From Myxococcales bacterium (GTDB lineage Bacteria > Myxococcota_A > Polyangia > Polyangiales > Polyangiaceae): a stretch of 64,000 bases of DNA. Numbering within the stretch: the stretch's first letter is position 1; every line of letters starts with the position of its first letter. Below the pieces are notes generated by a model, which saw only the letters and a list, made by a program, of their open reading frames with translations, ran no database searches and was not told where the DNA came from. This document shows positions 17,189-26,682 of this stretch, in pieces. The translations under genes and the position numbers were made by a program. The DNA is taken from NCBI GenBank assembly GCA_004193285.1, contig SECP01000001.1, forward strand, positions 1-64,000, given 5' to 3'.

Positions 17189-17797
17189 TTGCGCAAGCTG
17201 ACGTTGATCGAAGAGCACCAGGCAGCGCTCAGGGGCTGCCGCCGCTGCCCCGACATGCACAAGCCGGTGGTGGTCGGCCCGCCCGTGAGCGGCAAGATCT
17301 TACTCGTCGGGCAGGCGCCGGGTGACAAGGAGCCTGCGCTTGGGCGGCCCTTCGCCTGGACTGCGGGTAAGCAGCTCTTCAAGTGGTTCGCGACGCTGAA
17401 CGTCACCGAGCCGCAGTTTCGAGCGTCCGTTTACATGGCCGCGACGTGCCGCTGCTTCCCCGGGAAAAATCCCAAGGGTGGCGACCGGGTGCCGAACGAG
17501 CAAGAGGTGCTCAATTGCCGCCCGTGGCTGGAGCGTGAGCTCGAGCTGCTCAAGCCGGAGCTACTGATTCCGATTGGTCGCCTCGCCATCGAGCAATTCT
17601 TGCCGGCGCGTCCGCTCGTCGAACAGATCGGGCGCACGTTCGAGCTCACCCGCGGCCGGAGGCGCATTCAGGTGCTGCCGCTGCCGCATCCCTCCGGCGC
17701 TTCCACGTGGCCGCGCACGGAGCCCGGTAAGTCGCTGACGGCGCGGGCGCTTCAGCTGCTGGGTGAGCACCCGGCGTGGCGCGCGACCTTCCGTTGA
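17189..17797 (+). CDS. Uracil-DNA glycosylase family protein (Fe-S type)
   Basis: 202 residues from a TTG start. The catalytic region GQAPGDKEPALGRPF lies at 41-55 and the second motif LPHPSG at 165-170. Four Cys suitable for a 4Fe-4S cluster are present: C17 and C20, one of C87/C89, and C110. This matches family 4-like uracil-DNA glycosylases, which remove uracil from DNA in base excision repair. Several TTG/CTG alternatives exist within the first six codons, and no strong ribosome-binding site decides the start. Confidence 0.88.
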   Translation: MRKLTLIEEHQAALRGCRRCPDMHKPVVVGPPVSGKILLVGQAPGDKEPALGRPFAWTAGKQLFKWFATLNVTEPQFRASVYMAATCRCFPGKNPKGGDRVPNEQEVLNCRPWLERELELLKPELLIPIGRLAIEQFLPARPLVEQIGRTFELTRGRRRIQVLPLPHPSGASTWPRTEPGKSLTARALQLLGEHPAWRATFR

Positions 17798-17804
17798 GCG
17801 CGCC

Positions 17805-18794
17805 TCAGCCGGGGTACCAAATCACGCGGGGGTCGCTCGGGTCGCGCCGGTAGTCGAAGGCGGCGTCCGTCAGCTTCGCGAGGTCGTACTCCGGGCGCCA
17901 GCCGAGCAGGAGCTTGGCCTTGGTGTTGTCGAGCCAAGTCGAGTGGTACGGCGTCTTGATCGGCACGCCTTCTAGCCCGCGCGTCTTCTGCAGGTAGGCC
18001 GCGAGCTCCCCGTAGTCCACCGGCTCGTTCATGCTCACGTTGAACGTTTGCTGCTTGGCCTTGGGGTGGTCGATGGCGGTCGCGATCGCGCTCGTCAGGT
18101 CGTCCACGTGAACGAAGTTGCGCTTTACGGCAGCTCCCTCCGGATCCAGCATGATGGGCACGGCGCCAGACTTGCGGTACGCGTCCGCTTGCTCCTTGCT
18201 CACGAGGTCTCGCCAGAGCGGACCACCGAACACGTCGTCGCCGAAGGAGAGGGTGTACTTGAAGTCGTCCTTCTCCATGATCCAAGGCGCGCGCAGGCAG
18301 CAGCCATTGAGGCCGTACTGAATGTAGTACTGCTCCAGCATCACTTCTTCGAGCACTTTGGAGAGTGCGTAACAACCCGGGTAGGCGCTGTGCTTCTGCG
18401 ACTCCGTCACTGGCGTCGGATGCGGATAAAAGAAGTGGCCGATGCCGGCGTCCCCGCCCACGAGCAGGAACTGCCGAAAGGTGGAGCTGGTGCGCGCCGC
18501 CTCGAGCAGCCAGAACATGCCTTTGACGGCTACGTCCATGATGCTCTCGGGCGTCTCTTTGCTCGTGGCCAAGTGCAGCAGGTGGGTGACACCGCTCATT
18601 GCCTCGTCCACTGCCGCCCGCTGCTCGATCGAGCCCGAGACGACCTCCAGACGAGGGCCGGCCGGGAGCTTGCGGTTGTGACACAGCGCGCGCACCGTGA
18701 ACGACTCGAAGCGGGGATCGGCCAAGAAACGCCGAATGAAAGCCTGGCCGACCTTGCCGGCAGCGCCGGTAACCAGGATGCGCGAGAGTGACAT
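17805..18794 (-). CDS. NAD-dependent epimerase/dehydratase
   Basis: A 329-residue extended SDR. It has the NAD-binding TGAAGKVG (9-16), a substrate region with HLATSKET, and catalytic Tyr142-xxx-Lys146 (YALSK). The C-terminal half contains NFVHVDDLTSAI, typical of nucleotide-sugar epimerases and reductases. It is convergent with the UDG gene, with a 7-nt gap. The sugar or other substrate is not defined. Confidence 0.9.
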   Translation of the reverse strand: MSLSRILVTGAAGKVGQAFIRRFLADPRFESFTVRALCHNRKLPAGPRLEVVSGSIEQRAAVDEAMSGVTHLLHLATSKETPESIMDVAVKGMFWLLEAARTSSTFRQFLLVGGDAGIGHFFYPHPTPVTESQKHSAYPGCYALSKVLEEVMLEQYYIQYGLNGCCLRAPWIMEKDDFKYTLSFGDDVFGGPLWRDLVSKEQADAYRKSGAVPIMLDPEGAAVKRNFVHVDDLTSAIATAIDHPKAKQQTFNVSMNEPVDYGELAAYLQKTRGLEGVPIKTPYHSTWLDNTKAKLLLGWRPEYDLAKLTDAAFDYRRDPSDPRVIWYPG

Positions 18795-19162
18795 CGCCCG
18801 TTAGTGATCCCTACCGCACCATCCCTTGCCAAAAGCGTCGTTCAGTGGTCGCGCAGGCCTATTTGTAGCCTCCGGTGCCGCTGCGGCGGGAGTAGCGCGC
18901 GCGGACGGGCCGCCGCGGGTTCCGGACCGAAGGGAAGGAGCCTTGCGGCTCCGGTCGCGCTCGGGGATGCGGGTCGAGGCGATGGAGTCGCTCGGCGCTG
19001 CGCACGTGGCGCCGCCGGGAAGTAGGAACCAGGGCGGGGGAGCGCTCGTGCCGCCGCGCGACCGCCTTCGTTGGCCCCCCAGGACCTCGAAGAGCGGCTC
19101 CGGGGCCGAGGGGTGCGAGGCGACTTGACTCCGTTGTTCTTGGGCGGTACGGCGTCCCGGCC
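18795..19162. other. Upstream region of lysC
   Basis: 368 nt without a supported gene. It contains a compact hairpin (GGAGCC-TTGC-GGCTCC, 18937-18952) nested within GACC/GGTC arms (18925-18956). A weak promoter-like TTGACT at 19125 has only a poor -10 at 19148. No lysine riboswitch or T-box signature is recognisable. Confidence 0.4.
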
Positions 19163-20386
19163 TTGGCCCTCGTCGTCCAGAAATTCGGCGGTACTTCGGT
19201 TGCAAATCTCGAGCGCATGCGCCGCGTCGCAGAGCTCGGTCTCCGCGCGCAGCGTGACGGTCACCAAGTCGTCATGATCGTGAGCGCGATGTCGGGCGAG
19301 ACGAACCGCCTGCTCGGGCTCGCCCACCAGATTTCACCGACTCCCGACATGCGGGAGATGGATTCGCTCGCCTCCACCGGGGAACAGGTGAGCGCCGCGC
19401 TGGTGGCGATGACCATTCAGCAGATGGGTGGCAAGGCGAAGAGCTTCCTCGGCCACCAGATTCGGATTCACACGGACGACGCGTTCACCAAAGCGCGCAT
19501 CTTGAAGATCGAAGACTCGCGGCTGCGGGGCGCGGTGCAAGAAGGCAACATCGCGGTGGTGGCCGGCTTCCAGGGGATCGATCCGGGCGGCAACATCACG
19601 ACGCTGGGACGCGGCGGCTCGGACACGACCGCGGTCGCGATCGCGGCGGCGATCAAGGCCGACGTTTGCGAGATTTATACGGACGTGGACGGCGTGTACA
19701 CGACCGACCCCAACATCTGCCCCGCTGCTCGCAAGATCGAGCGAATCAGCTTCGAAGAAATGCTCGAGCTCGCCTCGCTTGGTGCGAAGGTGCTGCAAAT
19801 CCGTTCTGTCGAGGTGGCGATGAAGTACGGCGTTCCCGTGCACGTCCGCTCCTCCTTTACCGACACTACAGGGACCATGGTTGCTTCCGAAGAAGGTTTG
19901 GAGTCCGTCGTCGTTTCCGGCGTGGCTTACGACAAGGGCGAGGCCAAGGTGCAGCTCGTCGGCATGCCGGACCGCCCCGGCATCGTCGCCAAAATCTTCG
20001 GCTTGCTCGCGGAGAAGAACGTCTCCGTGGACATGATCATCCAGAGTCCGTCGCGCGGCGGCGGCAGCGAGACGGACGTGACCTTCACGGTGGCCAAGAC
20101 GGACCTGGCGCGGGTGAAGGAGCTCATCGAGAGCACGGTCAAGGAGCTCGGGGGCGGCACCGTGGAGTACGACCCGGAGATCACGAAGGTCTCGATCGTG
20201 GGCCTGGGCATGCGCTCGCACGCTGGCGTCGCGGCCAAGACCTTCGGCATCCTGGCCGGCGAAGGCATCAACATTCAGGGCATCAGCACCAGCGAGATCA
20301 AGATCTCCTGCATCATCGCCGCCAAGTACACGGAGCTCGCGGTGCGCGCCCTCCACACCGGGTTCGGGCTCGACAAGACCTCCTGA
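19163..20386 (+). CDS. lysC: Aspartate kinase
   Basis: 407 residues from a TTG start. That choice gives the family N-terminus (ALVVQKFGGTS), so the start is well supported. The amino-acid kinase domain spans about 1-240, with KFGGTS (7-12), a GRGGSDTTA segment and YTDVDGVYTTDP. Two ACT domains follow (about 265-400, with MPDRPGIVAKIFG and GMRSHAGVAAKTF). The length and ACT pair match the feedback-regulated monofunctional class. It phosphorylates L-aspartate, the first step to lysine, threonine and methionine. Confidence 0.96.
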   Translation: MALVVQKFGGTSVANLERMRRVAELGLRAQRDGHQVVMIVSAMSGETNRLLGLAHQISPTPDMREMDSLASTGEQVSAALVAMTIQQMGGKAKSFLGHQIRIHTDDAFTKARILKIEDSRLRGAVQEGNIAVVAGFQGIDPGGNITTLGRGGSDTTAVAIAAAIKADVCEIYTDVDGVYTTDPNICPAARKIERISFEEMLELASLGAKVLQIRSVEVAMKYGVPVHVRSSFTDTTGTMVASEEGLESVVVSGVAYDKGEAKVQLVGMPDRPGIVAKIFGLLAEKNVSVDMIIQSPSRGGGSETDVTFTVAKTDLARVKELIESTVKELGGGTVEYDPEITKVSIVGLGMRSHAGVAAKTFGILAGEGINIQGISTSEIKISCIIAAKYTELAVRALHTGFGLDKTS

Positions 20387-20423
20387 GCTTGACCGGCATC
20401 CCCGGCGCTGGGATCGTTCCCGC

Positions 20424-22763
20424 GTGTCAGGCGATAGCGACGACGTTTCGGCCCCCCGCGGCGTGGTGAGCCCGCCGCCGAGCGCCGCGCCGGAGAGCCT
20501 GGGCGTGACGACGGTTTGGCAGGCGAGGCTCGCGGTGCCGGTGCCGCTTGGCCAGGCGTTCACGTACCTGGTGCCGCCGGAGCTGCGCGACCGGGTGAAG
20601 CGCGGCGCGCGCGTGCTGTGCGAGCTGGGCAAGCGCAAGGTGCTCGGCGTGGTGTTGGAAGCGGGCGAGCGGGCGCCGGAGATCGCGGTCGAGCGCATGA
20701 AGCCGATCGCGGCGGTGGTCGACGCGGAGCCAGTGCTGCCGGAGGAGCTCCTCAGCTTTCTGCAGCAGCTGGCCAGCTACTACGTGGCTCCGATTGGCGG
20801 CGCCATCGAGCTGTCGCTCCCCGCGGTGGAGCGTAGCGCGGCGGAGCTGCTGAAGGCGACTCAAGGCGAGCTGGGCAAGGTGCCGGCGAAGGTGGTCGGG
20901 CGCTGGGTGCAGTTCGTGGCGCTCGCCACCCAGAAGCCGCTCGCGGTCGTGCCGCGGGGCAAGGCGCAGCAGGTGTTGACCGCGCTAGAGGGCGGCGCGC
21001 TCTCCGCGGCGGACCTGGAAAAGCAGGTGCCGGGCGCGCGCGGAGCGGTGAAGCGCCTCGCGGAGCTGGGCTTCGTGGAGCTCACCAAGCGCGAGCCGCC
21101 GCCGGAGACGGACGCGCTGCTGGGCGCGCCGGTAACGCCGGACGTGCCGCCAGAGCTGAACCCCGCCCAAGCGGCCGCGGTCGCGGCGATCACGCAAAAG
21201 CTGGAAGGGGCAGAGCGCGCGCAGTTCCTCCTGGAAGGAGTGACGGCTTCGGGCAAGACGGAGGTGTACCTGCGGGCCGCCAAGCGCACGCTCGAGCTCG
21301 GCAAGAGCGCGATCGTGCTGGTGCCGGAGATTGCCCTCACCCCTCAGCTGGTGGCACGTTTTCGCGCGCGGCTCGGCGACCAAATCGCGGTGATGCACAG
21401 CGCGCTCTCCGACTCGGATCGGCACCGCATGTGGCGGGGGCTCCGCTCGGGGGAGCTGCGCATCGCGGTCGGGGCCCGCTCGGCTCTGTTCGCGCCGGTG
21501 TCGGACCTGGGCCTCATCTGCGTGGACGAGGAGCACGATGGCTCGTTCAAGCAAGAGGAGGGCGTGCGCTACCACGCGCGCGACATGGCGCTCCTGCGGG
21601 CGCACCGAGCGGGCGCGGTTTGCGTTTTGGGCTCTGCAACTCCGTCCCTTTCCAGCGTGGCCCTGGTGCGCGAGGGGAGGCTACTGCACTTGCGCTTGCC
21701 GTCTCGCGCGCGCGCAGCCTCGATTTTGCCGACGGTGGAGGTCGTGGACATTCGCCGGGTGGGGCCCGGAATCGCCGGGGAAAAGCTGCTGAGCTTGCCG
21801 CTCACCCGCGCGCTCGAGACCGTGCTCGCCGAGAAGCAACAGGCGATCTTGTTCCTCAATCGGCGCGGCTTCGCGCCGAGCCTGGTGTGCGAAGCGTGCG
21901 GCCACGTGGCGGAGTGCCCGCACTGCTCGGTGAGCCTCACCCTGCATCGCGCGCGGCGCTCGGAGCTGGTCTGCCACTACTGCGACTACACGACGCGCGT
22001 GCCCGAGCGCTGCCAAAAGTGCAACTCGGCTGCGCTCGAGGAGGAAGGCGCAGGCACCGAGCGTATCGAGAGCCTGCTCACGGAGCGCTTCCCCCAGGCG
22101 CGGATCGCTCGGTTGGATCGCGACGTAGCCGCCGGCATCAAGAGCGAAAAGGTGCTGACGCGCATGCGCGAGGGCGAGATCGACATCTTGGTGGGGACTC
22201 AGATGGTCACCAAGGGGCACGATTTGCCGAACGTGACCTTGGTCGGAGTGCTCAACGCGGATGCCGCGCTTTCCATGCCGGACTTTCGCGCCGCCGAGCG
22301 CAGCTTTCACCTGCTGGTCCAGGTCGCCGGTCGCGCTGGGCGCGGCAGCGTGAAGGGCAAGGTGCTGATTCAGACGCGCACTCCGGATCACCCGGCCATC
22401 GCCTTCGCGGCCGCGCACGACGTCACCGGCTTCGTGGAGCAGGAGATGACGCTGCGAGAAGAGCTCAATTATCCGCCATTTTCTCGGCTTGCGCTGGTTC
22501 GCGTGGACGCGGTGCAGGAGCTCCACGCTCAGGGCGCCGCAGAGCACCTGGCTCGGATCGCCAAGAAAGAAGGCCAGGGCGCGGAGGTGCTGGGCCCCGC
22601 GCCCGCGCCGCTCTTGCGGCTGCGTAATCGCTACCGTTACCGCTTCTTGGTGCGCTCGAGCGACCGCGTCGCATTGCGCGCGGCGCTGCTCGCGGTGGCG
22701 CGCGCGCCCGCCGATCACAAGGTGCGCGTCGCTATCGACGTGGACCCGGTGAATATGCTGTAA
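20424..22763 (+). CDS. priA: Primosomal replication-restart helicase PriA
   Basis: 779 residues. The DNA-binding 3'BD-like N-terminus is followed by Walker A GVTASGKT (272-279), the DEEH box (368-371) and helicase motifs with NRRGFAPS. The zinc-binding module has eight Cys (489, 492, 498, 501, 517, 520, 530, 533), all in place. TQMVTKGHD and VAGRAGR follow in the second RecA-like lobe. PriA reloads the replisome at collapsed forks. Start codon is GTG. It follows lysC by 37 nt. Confidence 0.96.
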   Translation: MSGDSDDVSAPRGVVSPPPSAAPESLGVTTVWQARLAVPVPLGQAFTYLVPPELRDRVKRGARVLCELGKRKVLGVVLEAGERAPEIAVERMKPIAAVVDAEPVLPEELLSFLQQLASYYVAPIGGAIELSLPAVERSAAELLKATQGELGKVPAKVVGRWVQFVALATQKPLAVVPRGKAQQVLTALEGGALSAADLEKQVPGARGAVKRLAELGFVELTKREPPPETDALLGAPVTPDVPPELNPAQAAAVAAITQKLEGAERAQFLLEGVTASGKTEVYLRAAKRTLELGKSAIVLVPEIALTPQLVARFRARLGDQIAVMHSALSDSDRHRMWRGLRSGELRIAVGARSALFAPVSDLGLICVDEEHDGSFKQEEGVRYHARDMALLRAHRAGAVCVLGSATPSLSSVALVREGRLLHLRLPSRARAASILPTVEVVDIRRVGPGIAGEKLLSLPLTRALETVLAEKQQAILFLNRRGFAPSLVCEACGHVAECPHCSVSLTLHRARRSELVCHYCDYTTRVPERCQKCNSAALEEEGAGTERIESLLTERFPQARIARLDRDVAAGIKSEKVLTRMREGEIDILVGTQMVTKGHDLPNVTLVGVLNADAALSMPDFRAAERSFHLLVQVAGRAGRGSVKGKVLIQTRTPDHPAIAFAAAHDVTGFVEQEMTLREELNYPPFSRLALVRVDAVQELHAQGAAEHLARIAKKEGQGAEVLGPAPAPLLRLRNRYRYRFLVRSSDRVALRAALLAVARAPADHKVRVAIDVDPVNML

Positions 22764-22772
22764 AGAGCACGG

Positions 22773-23300
22773 ATGAAGGTCGCGGCGTTGCTTTTCGGAG
22801 TCGGGCTCTCGACGGCGCTTGGGGTAGCCTCGCGCCCCGCACACGCCTTCGAACGCCAGTGGCACCTCGGCGCCGGCGCCGGCGTGACGAGCGGCAACGG
22901 GCTGAAGCTGAGCCCGGCCGTGGGCGCCTACGCAGCCTACGGCCTCTCGGACGTCTTCGATGCCCGGCTGGAGCTCACCGCGCGCGGCTACCACCTCGGC
23001 AGTGAGCAGGACCCGAGCGCACTTTCGGCCATGGCCGGCGTCGCCTACAAGTTGGACGTCTTGCGGTGGGTTCCGTGGGCTGGCGTCTACGCCGGGTACT
23101 TGGTCTTTTTCGAGGACCCGCGACAAGAGCTGAGCTTCGCCCGTCGCGATCTCGCACTCGGCCTCGGCGCAGGGCTGGACTACGCTTTCTCCCGGAGCTG
23201 GGGCGCGGGCGTCACGCTGCGCTTCGACGACGCGCTCACGAGCTCATCCGCGAGCACGTTCGACGCTCTTTTGCGAGCCGAGTACCGATGGGGCTGGTGA
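22773..23300 (+). CDS. Small outer-membrane beta-barrel protein
   Basis: 175 residues with a signal peptide (cut probably after AHA near residue 25). The mature chain alternates hydrophobic and polar residues, with Gly/Tyr-rich strands such as WHLGAGAGVTSGN and ending LLRAEYRWGW, an aromatic-terminated last strand. It resembles eight-stranded OmpA/OmpW-like barrels. It sits between priA (9 nt gap) and the lytic transglycosylase gene, which it overlaps by 13 nt. Confidence 0.75.
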   Translation: MKVAALLFGVGLSTALGVASRPAHAFERQWHLGAGAGVTSGNGLKLSPAVGAYAAYGLSDVFDARLELTARGYHLGSEQDPSALSAMAGVAYKLDVLRWVPWAGVYAGYLVFFEDPRQELSFARRDLALGLGAGLDYAFSRSWGAGVTLRFDDALTSSSASTFDALLRAEYRWGW

Positions 23301-25543
23301 GAGCGCGCGCCGCGGCGCTCCTGGTTTGCCTAGGGGCGTGCCAAAGTCAGCCGGACTCACCGCTCAAAGCCAGCCCCTCGCTGCTGCGGAGCGCCGGCTC
23401 GGCGCAGGTGGCCACCGTGCCGCTGCAGCCCGAGCCGCCGCCGCCCCCCTGGGCCGAGGCCTTGCGCGGCCAGCGCTACAAAGAGGCGGACCGCGCGTTT
23501 CAGGCGTTGCCTGCGGACGCGCAGCAAGGCGCGGAGGTGCGCTTCGCTTGGGCTCGCACACGCTTGGAGCTGGGCCAAGCCGCGGCGGCGATACCGCTGC
23601 TGGCCGGCTTGGATCAATCATTGCCGGCCTTGGGCTCGCAGGTGAGCGAGCTGAGAGCCGAAGTACTGCTCGCGGCCGGGCCCGCGGCGGAAGCGGCCAA
23701 GCTGCTGGAAAGTCGAGCGGACCCCAAGTCTCTGGCGAGCGCCTCCAAGGCTTGGCTAGAAGCGGGCGACGCCGAGCGGGCGCTCAAGGTGGCCGAGCGT
23801 GGGCTCGTCAACCTCGGCAAGGGTCGAGGGGTCAAGGAGCGCGAAGCGGCGCTGCGCTTCGCCCGCGGCATGGCGGCGGAGAAGCTCGGGCGGCAAGCGC
23901 TTTGGGCGGGGGACTTTCGCTTCGTCGCGCTCGAAGCGCCGCTCTCGGACGACGCCAAGACCGCCGTGAGCAAGCTCGCTCAGCTCGGCGACAAGTCACC
24001 GCTCTCCGCCGCGGATCGGCTAGCTCGCGCCCGCGCGCTCTCCGCCGCCGGCAGGGTGGCGGACGTGGACTCCGAGCTTTCGTTCGTGGAGCCTTTGGCG
24101 GCCCGCGTGACGCGCGCGGGGGTGCCCGCTTCGCTGCGCGGCATGGCGCTTTTCAACGCGCGCGGCGACTACAAAGCGGCCGAGCAGCTGTTCCAGCAAG
24201 CGAGTGAGCTCGGAACGGAAGACGCGGCCAAGGAGCTGTTTTACGTGGCGCGGTCGCGCTCGCGCGCGCAGGACGACGCCGGCGCGGAGGCGGGCTTTCG
24301 CCTCGTGATTCAGCGCTTTCGCACCACGCCCTGGGCCGAGCTCGCAGAGCTCTCGATCGCGCGGATCTTCTTGGCGGCGGGGAGCTACGACAAGGCGGCG
24401 CAGGCGTACGGCGCCTACCTGCAGCGCCGCGGAGGTAAGGCCCGCTTCTTCGACGACGCTTCGTACGAGCGCGCGGTCGCGCTGCTCTCGGGTGGCCAAC
24501 CCGCGGAAGCGTTGCCGCTCTTGACGCGCCTGGCGGCGGCCACGAAGGACGCCCGCTTCGAGGGCCAGCTGCGTGAGCTCTCGGCGGTTGCGCTGCTCGG
24601 CCTCGGCAAGCGCGAGGACGCCATCAAGGGCTTTCAGGACGTCATCGCTCGCTTTCCGCTCAGCTTTCCCGCGCTGGCAGCCGCTTCACGGCTTCGCGCG
24701 CTCGGTAGCACCCTGCCGGCTTGGATGGAGCCTCCGAGCTCCGGGGCCGCGCCGACGCCGCTCGAGCTAAAGCTCCCCGCGGAGGTGGCGCTGCTACATC
24801 GACTGGGGCTGGATACCGACGCCGCGCTCGCGCTCGGAGCCCAGGAGCGCCGTATCTCTCGCGCCCACGCGCCGCGCTCCGGCGAGGCGCTGTGTGAGCT
24901 GTACGGGCTGTTGGAGGTGGCCGACCGGCGCTACGCCATCGGGCAGGACGCCGCCACGCGGCTCGGCTTGGACCGCGCACCGGGGCCCCGGTCGCGGTGG
25001 ATGTGGGACTGCGTGTACCCCCGGCCGTACTCGGAGCTGGTCACGCGCGCGGAGCGCGAGCTGCTGCTGCCGCGCGGCGTGCTCTGGGCGGTGATGCGGC
25101 AGGAAAGCGGCTTTCGCGCCTACGTTCGCTCGCCGGTGGGGGCGGTCGGCTTGCTGCAGCTCATGCCCAAGACGGCCGAGCGCGTCGCGGAGGAGGCGGG
25201 TGAGAAGGTCGATGTTCAAACGCTCACCCAGGCGCACGCCAGCGTGCGGCTCGGCTCCCGCTACTTGCGCAAGCTGATAGACAGCTTCGACGGTAACCTG
25301 CCGCTCGCGCTCGCCGCATACAATGCGGGGCCGCAGGCCGTCAGTCGCTGGCTCGCCAGCGGCGAAAACCTGCCGCTGGATCTGTTCGTCGCGCGGATTC
25401 CCTACGAGGAGACGCGCGGCTACGTCGCGCGGGTGCTCGCGAACGCCGCCCGCTACGCGTACCTGGAGGGTGGGGAAGGCGCAGTCCAGGCTCCGCCGCT
25501 CGAGCTACCGAAGGGCGTGAAGCTGCCCGACAACAGCTACTAA
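23288..25543 (+). CDS. Lytic transglycosylase lipoprotein (Slt70-like)
   Basis: 751 residues from the ATG that overlaps the barrel gene. The lipobox is LGAC near residue 18. A long helical TPR-like superhelix occupies residues ~50-560. The C-terminal SLT domain carries catalytic Glu606 in QESGF, then GLLQLMPKTA and AYNAG (677-681). It cleaves peptidoglycan glycan strands with 1,6-anhydro-muramyl product formation. A longer in-frame reading exists upstream but lacks a signal peptide. It is convergent with the TIM-barrel gene, with a 4-nt overlap. Confidence 0.93.
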   Translation: MGLVRARAAALLVCLGACQSQPDSPLKASPSLLRSAGSAQVATVPLQPEPPPPPWAEALRGQRYKEADRAFQALPADAQQGAEVRFAWARTRLELGQAAAAIPLLAGLDQSLPALGSQVSELRAEVLLAAGPAAEAAKLLESRADPKSLASASKAWLEAGDAERALKVAERGLVNLGKGRGVKEREAALRFARGMAAEKLGRQALWAGDFRFVALEAPLSDDAKTAVSKLAQLGDKSPLSAADRLARARALSAAGRVADVDSELSFVEPLAARVTRAGVPASLRGMALFNARGDYKAAEQLFQQASELGTEDAAKELFYVARSRSRAQDDAGAEAGFRLVIQRFRTTPWAELAELSIARIFLAAGSYDKAAQAYGAYLQRRGGKARFFDDASYERAVALLSGGQPAEALPLLTRLAAATKDARFEGQLRELSAVALLGLGKREDAIKGFQDVIARFPLSFPALAAASRLRALGSTLPAWMEPPSSGAAPTPLELKLPAEVALLHRLGLDTDAALALGAQERRISRAHAPRSGEALCELYGLLEVADRRYAIGQDAATRLGLDRAPGPRSRWMWDCVYPRPYSELVTRAERELLLPRGVLWAVMRQESGFRAYVRSPVGAVGLLQLMPKTAERVAEEAGEKVDVQTLTQAHASVRLGSRYLRKLIDSFDGNLPLALAAYNAGPQAVSRWLASGENLPLDLFVARIPYEETRGYVARVLANAARYAYLEGGEGAVQAPPLELPKGVKLPDNSY

Positions 25544-26682
25544 AACACGCCCGGCACGCGCGCAGGCTCTCGGAAAAAACCGCCCCGCCACCGGCCTCGG
25601 TAGTCGCTCTGCCACTGTCCCCAGTAGGCATCCCTCAAGTACAGCTCCGCGAGCCTGCCGCGCGGGGAGAACCCCCACTCGGCCTCCTGGGAGAGGTCGT
25701 CAGGGTCCGCGTAGAGCCTCCACACGAACGCGCCGACCAGCTCCCGGGACTCGAGCATCCCTGCCAAAAGACCGCGGTACGCGGACGCTTGAGCGGCGGC
25801 GTCCACCTTCACGCCGCTCATGAAGTCCGGCCATTCCCAGGGCCTCAGCGCGGGATCGGGCCGGGCGGTGTAGCCGAACTCGTTGAACAGCACCGGCTTC
25901 TGCCAGCGTTCCGCCAGCTCCTTCACCTTTTTGGCGACCTCGCGTCCGCCGCTCACCAGCTCGTCTTCGCCCGCGTTCTGCTTGTCCGTTAGCGGATAGA
26001 ACGCGTTGATCCCGATCACGTCCAGCTCGCCCAAGATGACGGTTTGGTCCACGTCGTCCCAGTTGGCGGCGTAGGTGAGGAGGCCCGAGTACGCGGCGCG
26101 GATGTCGCGCAAGATGGGGAAGAACGACGGCGCGTGAGTCGTGGTGAGCCAGCTCCTGAGCTCGACGCCCGCGGCCAGCATGTCCACGTGAGCGGTGGCT
26201 GCGAAGCGCGCCCACGCCAGCACGTAAGCGCGGTAGCTCTCCGCGAAGCGCCGCCAGCCTTCCTCGCTCTTCGGGTCGATCTCCGCGCGCCACTGCCCGC
26301 TCTCGACCCACAGATGGGGCACGAGGAGCACCTTCAGGCCGCGCGCGTGCGCTTGCTTGACGGCGCGCAGCAGGCCGCGCTGATTTTCGGCGAACGGCAG
26401 CTCGAACGCCTTGTCCACCCCTGTCGCTTCCAAATCCCACGCGCGGCCGAACGGGGTCAGGCTGATCCAAGTCGCGCCGAGGCGGACCGCTTCGTCCAGC
26501 CCTCGCTCGAAGGCGGGGCTGCCGTAGCCGCGGCCGGGGTGTAGCGCGCTCTCGATCGGCCCGATCGTGACCCCACGGATGGCCTTGCCTTCGAGCGCCG
26601 GCAGCTCGTAAGGCAGGGTGACGCTCTGCGCGCTCGCCGGCGCGCACGCGAGGAGCGCTGCGAGGAGCAGCTTCTTAGCCAT
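25540..26682 (-). CDS. Secreted TIM-barrel glycoside hydrolase-like protein
   Basis: 380 residues from the ATG at 26682, which overlaps the upstream HAD gene by 8 nt. The signal peptide could be cut after ASA (16-18) or lipidated at Cys13 (LLAC). The fold looks like a (beta/alpha)8 barrel: ATWISLTPFGRAW, LKVLLVPHLWVESG, LDVIGINAFYPL, and VLFNEFGYTARPD with a Glu at the usual nucleophile position. It is closest in feel to GH113-type or related putative glycanases. The substrate is not established. Confidence 0.8.
   Translation of the reverse strand: MAKKLLLAALLACAPASAQSVTLPYELPALEGKAIRGVTIGPIESALHPGRGYGSPAFERGLDEAVRLGATWISLTPFGRAWDLEATGVDKAFELPFAENQRGLLRAVKQAHARGLKVLLVPHLWVESGQWRAEIDPKSEEGWRRFAESYRAYVLAWARFAATAHVDMLAAGVELRSWLTTTHAPSFFPILRDIRAAYSGLLTYAANWDDVDQTVILGELDVIGINAFYPLTDKQNAGEDELVSGGREVAKKVKELAERWQKPVLFNEFGYTARPDPALRPWEWPDFMSGVKVDAAAQASAYRGLLAGMLESRELVGAFVWRLYADPDDLSQEAEWGFSPRGRLAELYLRDAYWGQWQSDYRGRWRGGFFREPARVPGVF

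Noticed and set aside
18937-18952. Lysine riboswitch or attenuator ahead of lysC
   Set aside because: Only a simple hairpin is seen; the conserved lysine-riboswitch core is not recognisable and there is no T-run.
21681-23126. Long minus-strand open frame opposite priA
   Set aside because: Antisense artefact of GC-rich coding DNA; priA has all helicase motifs and eight zinc Cys on the plus strand.
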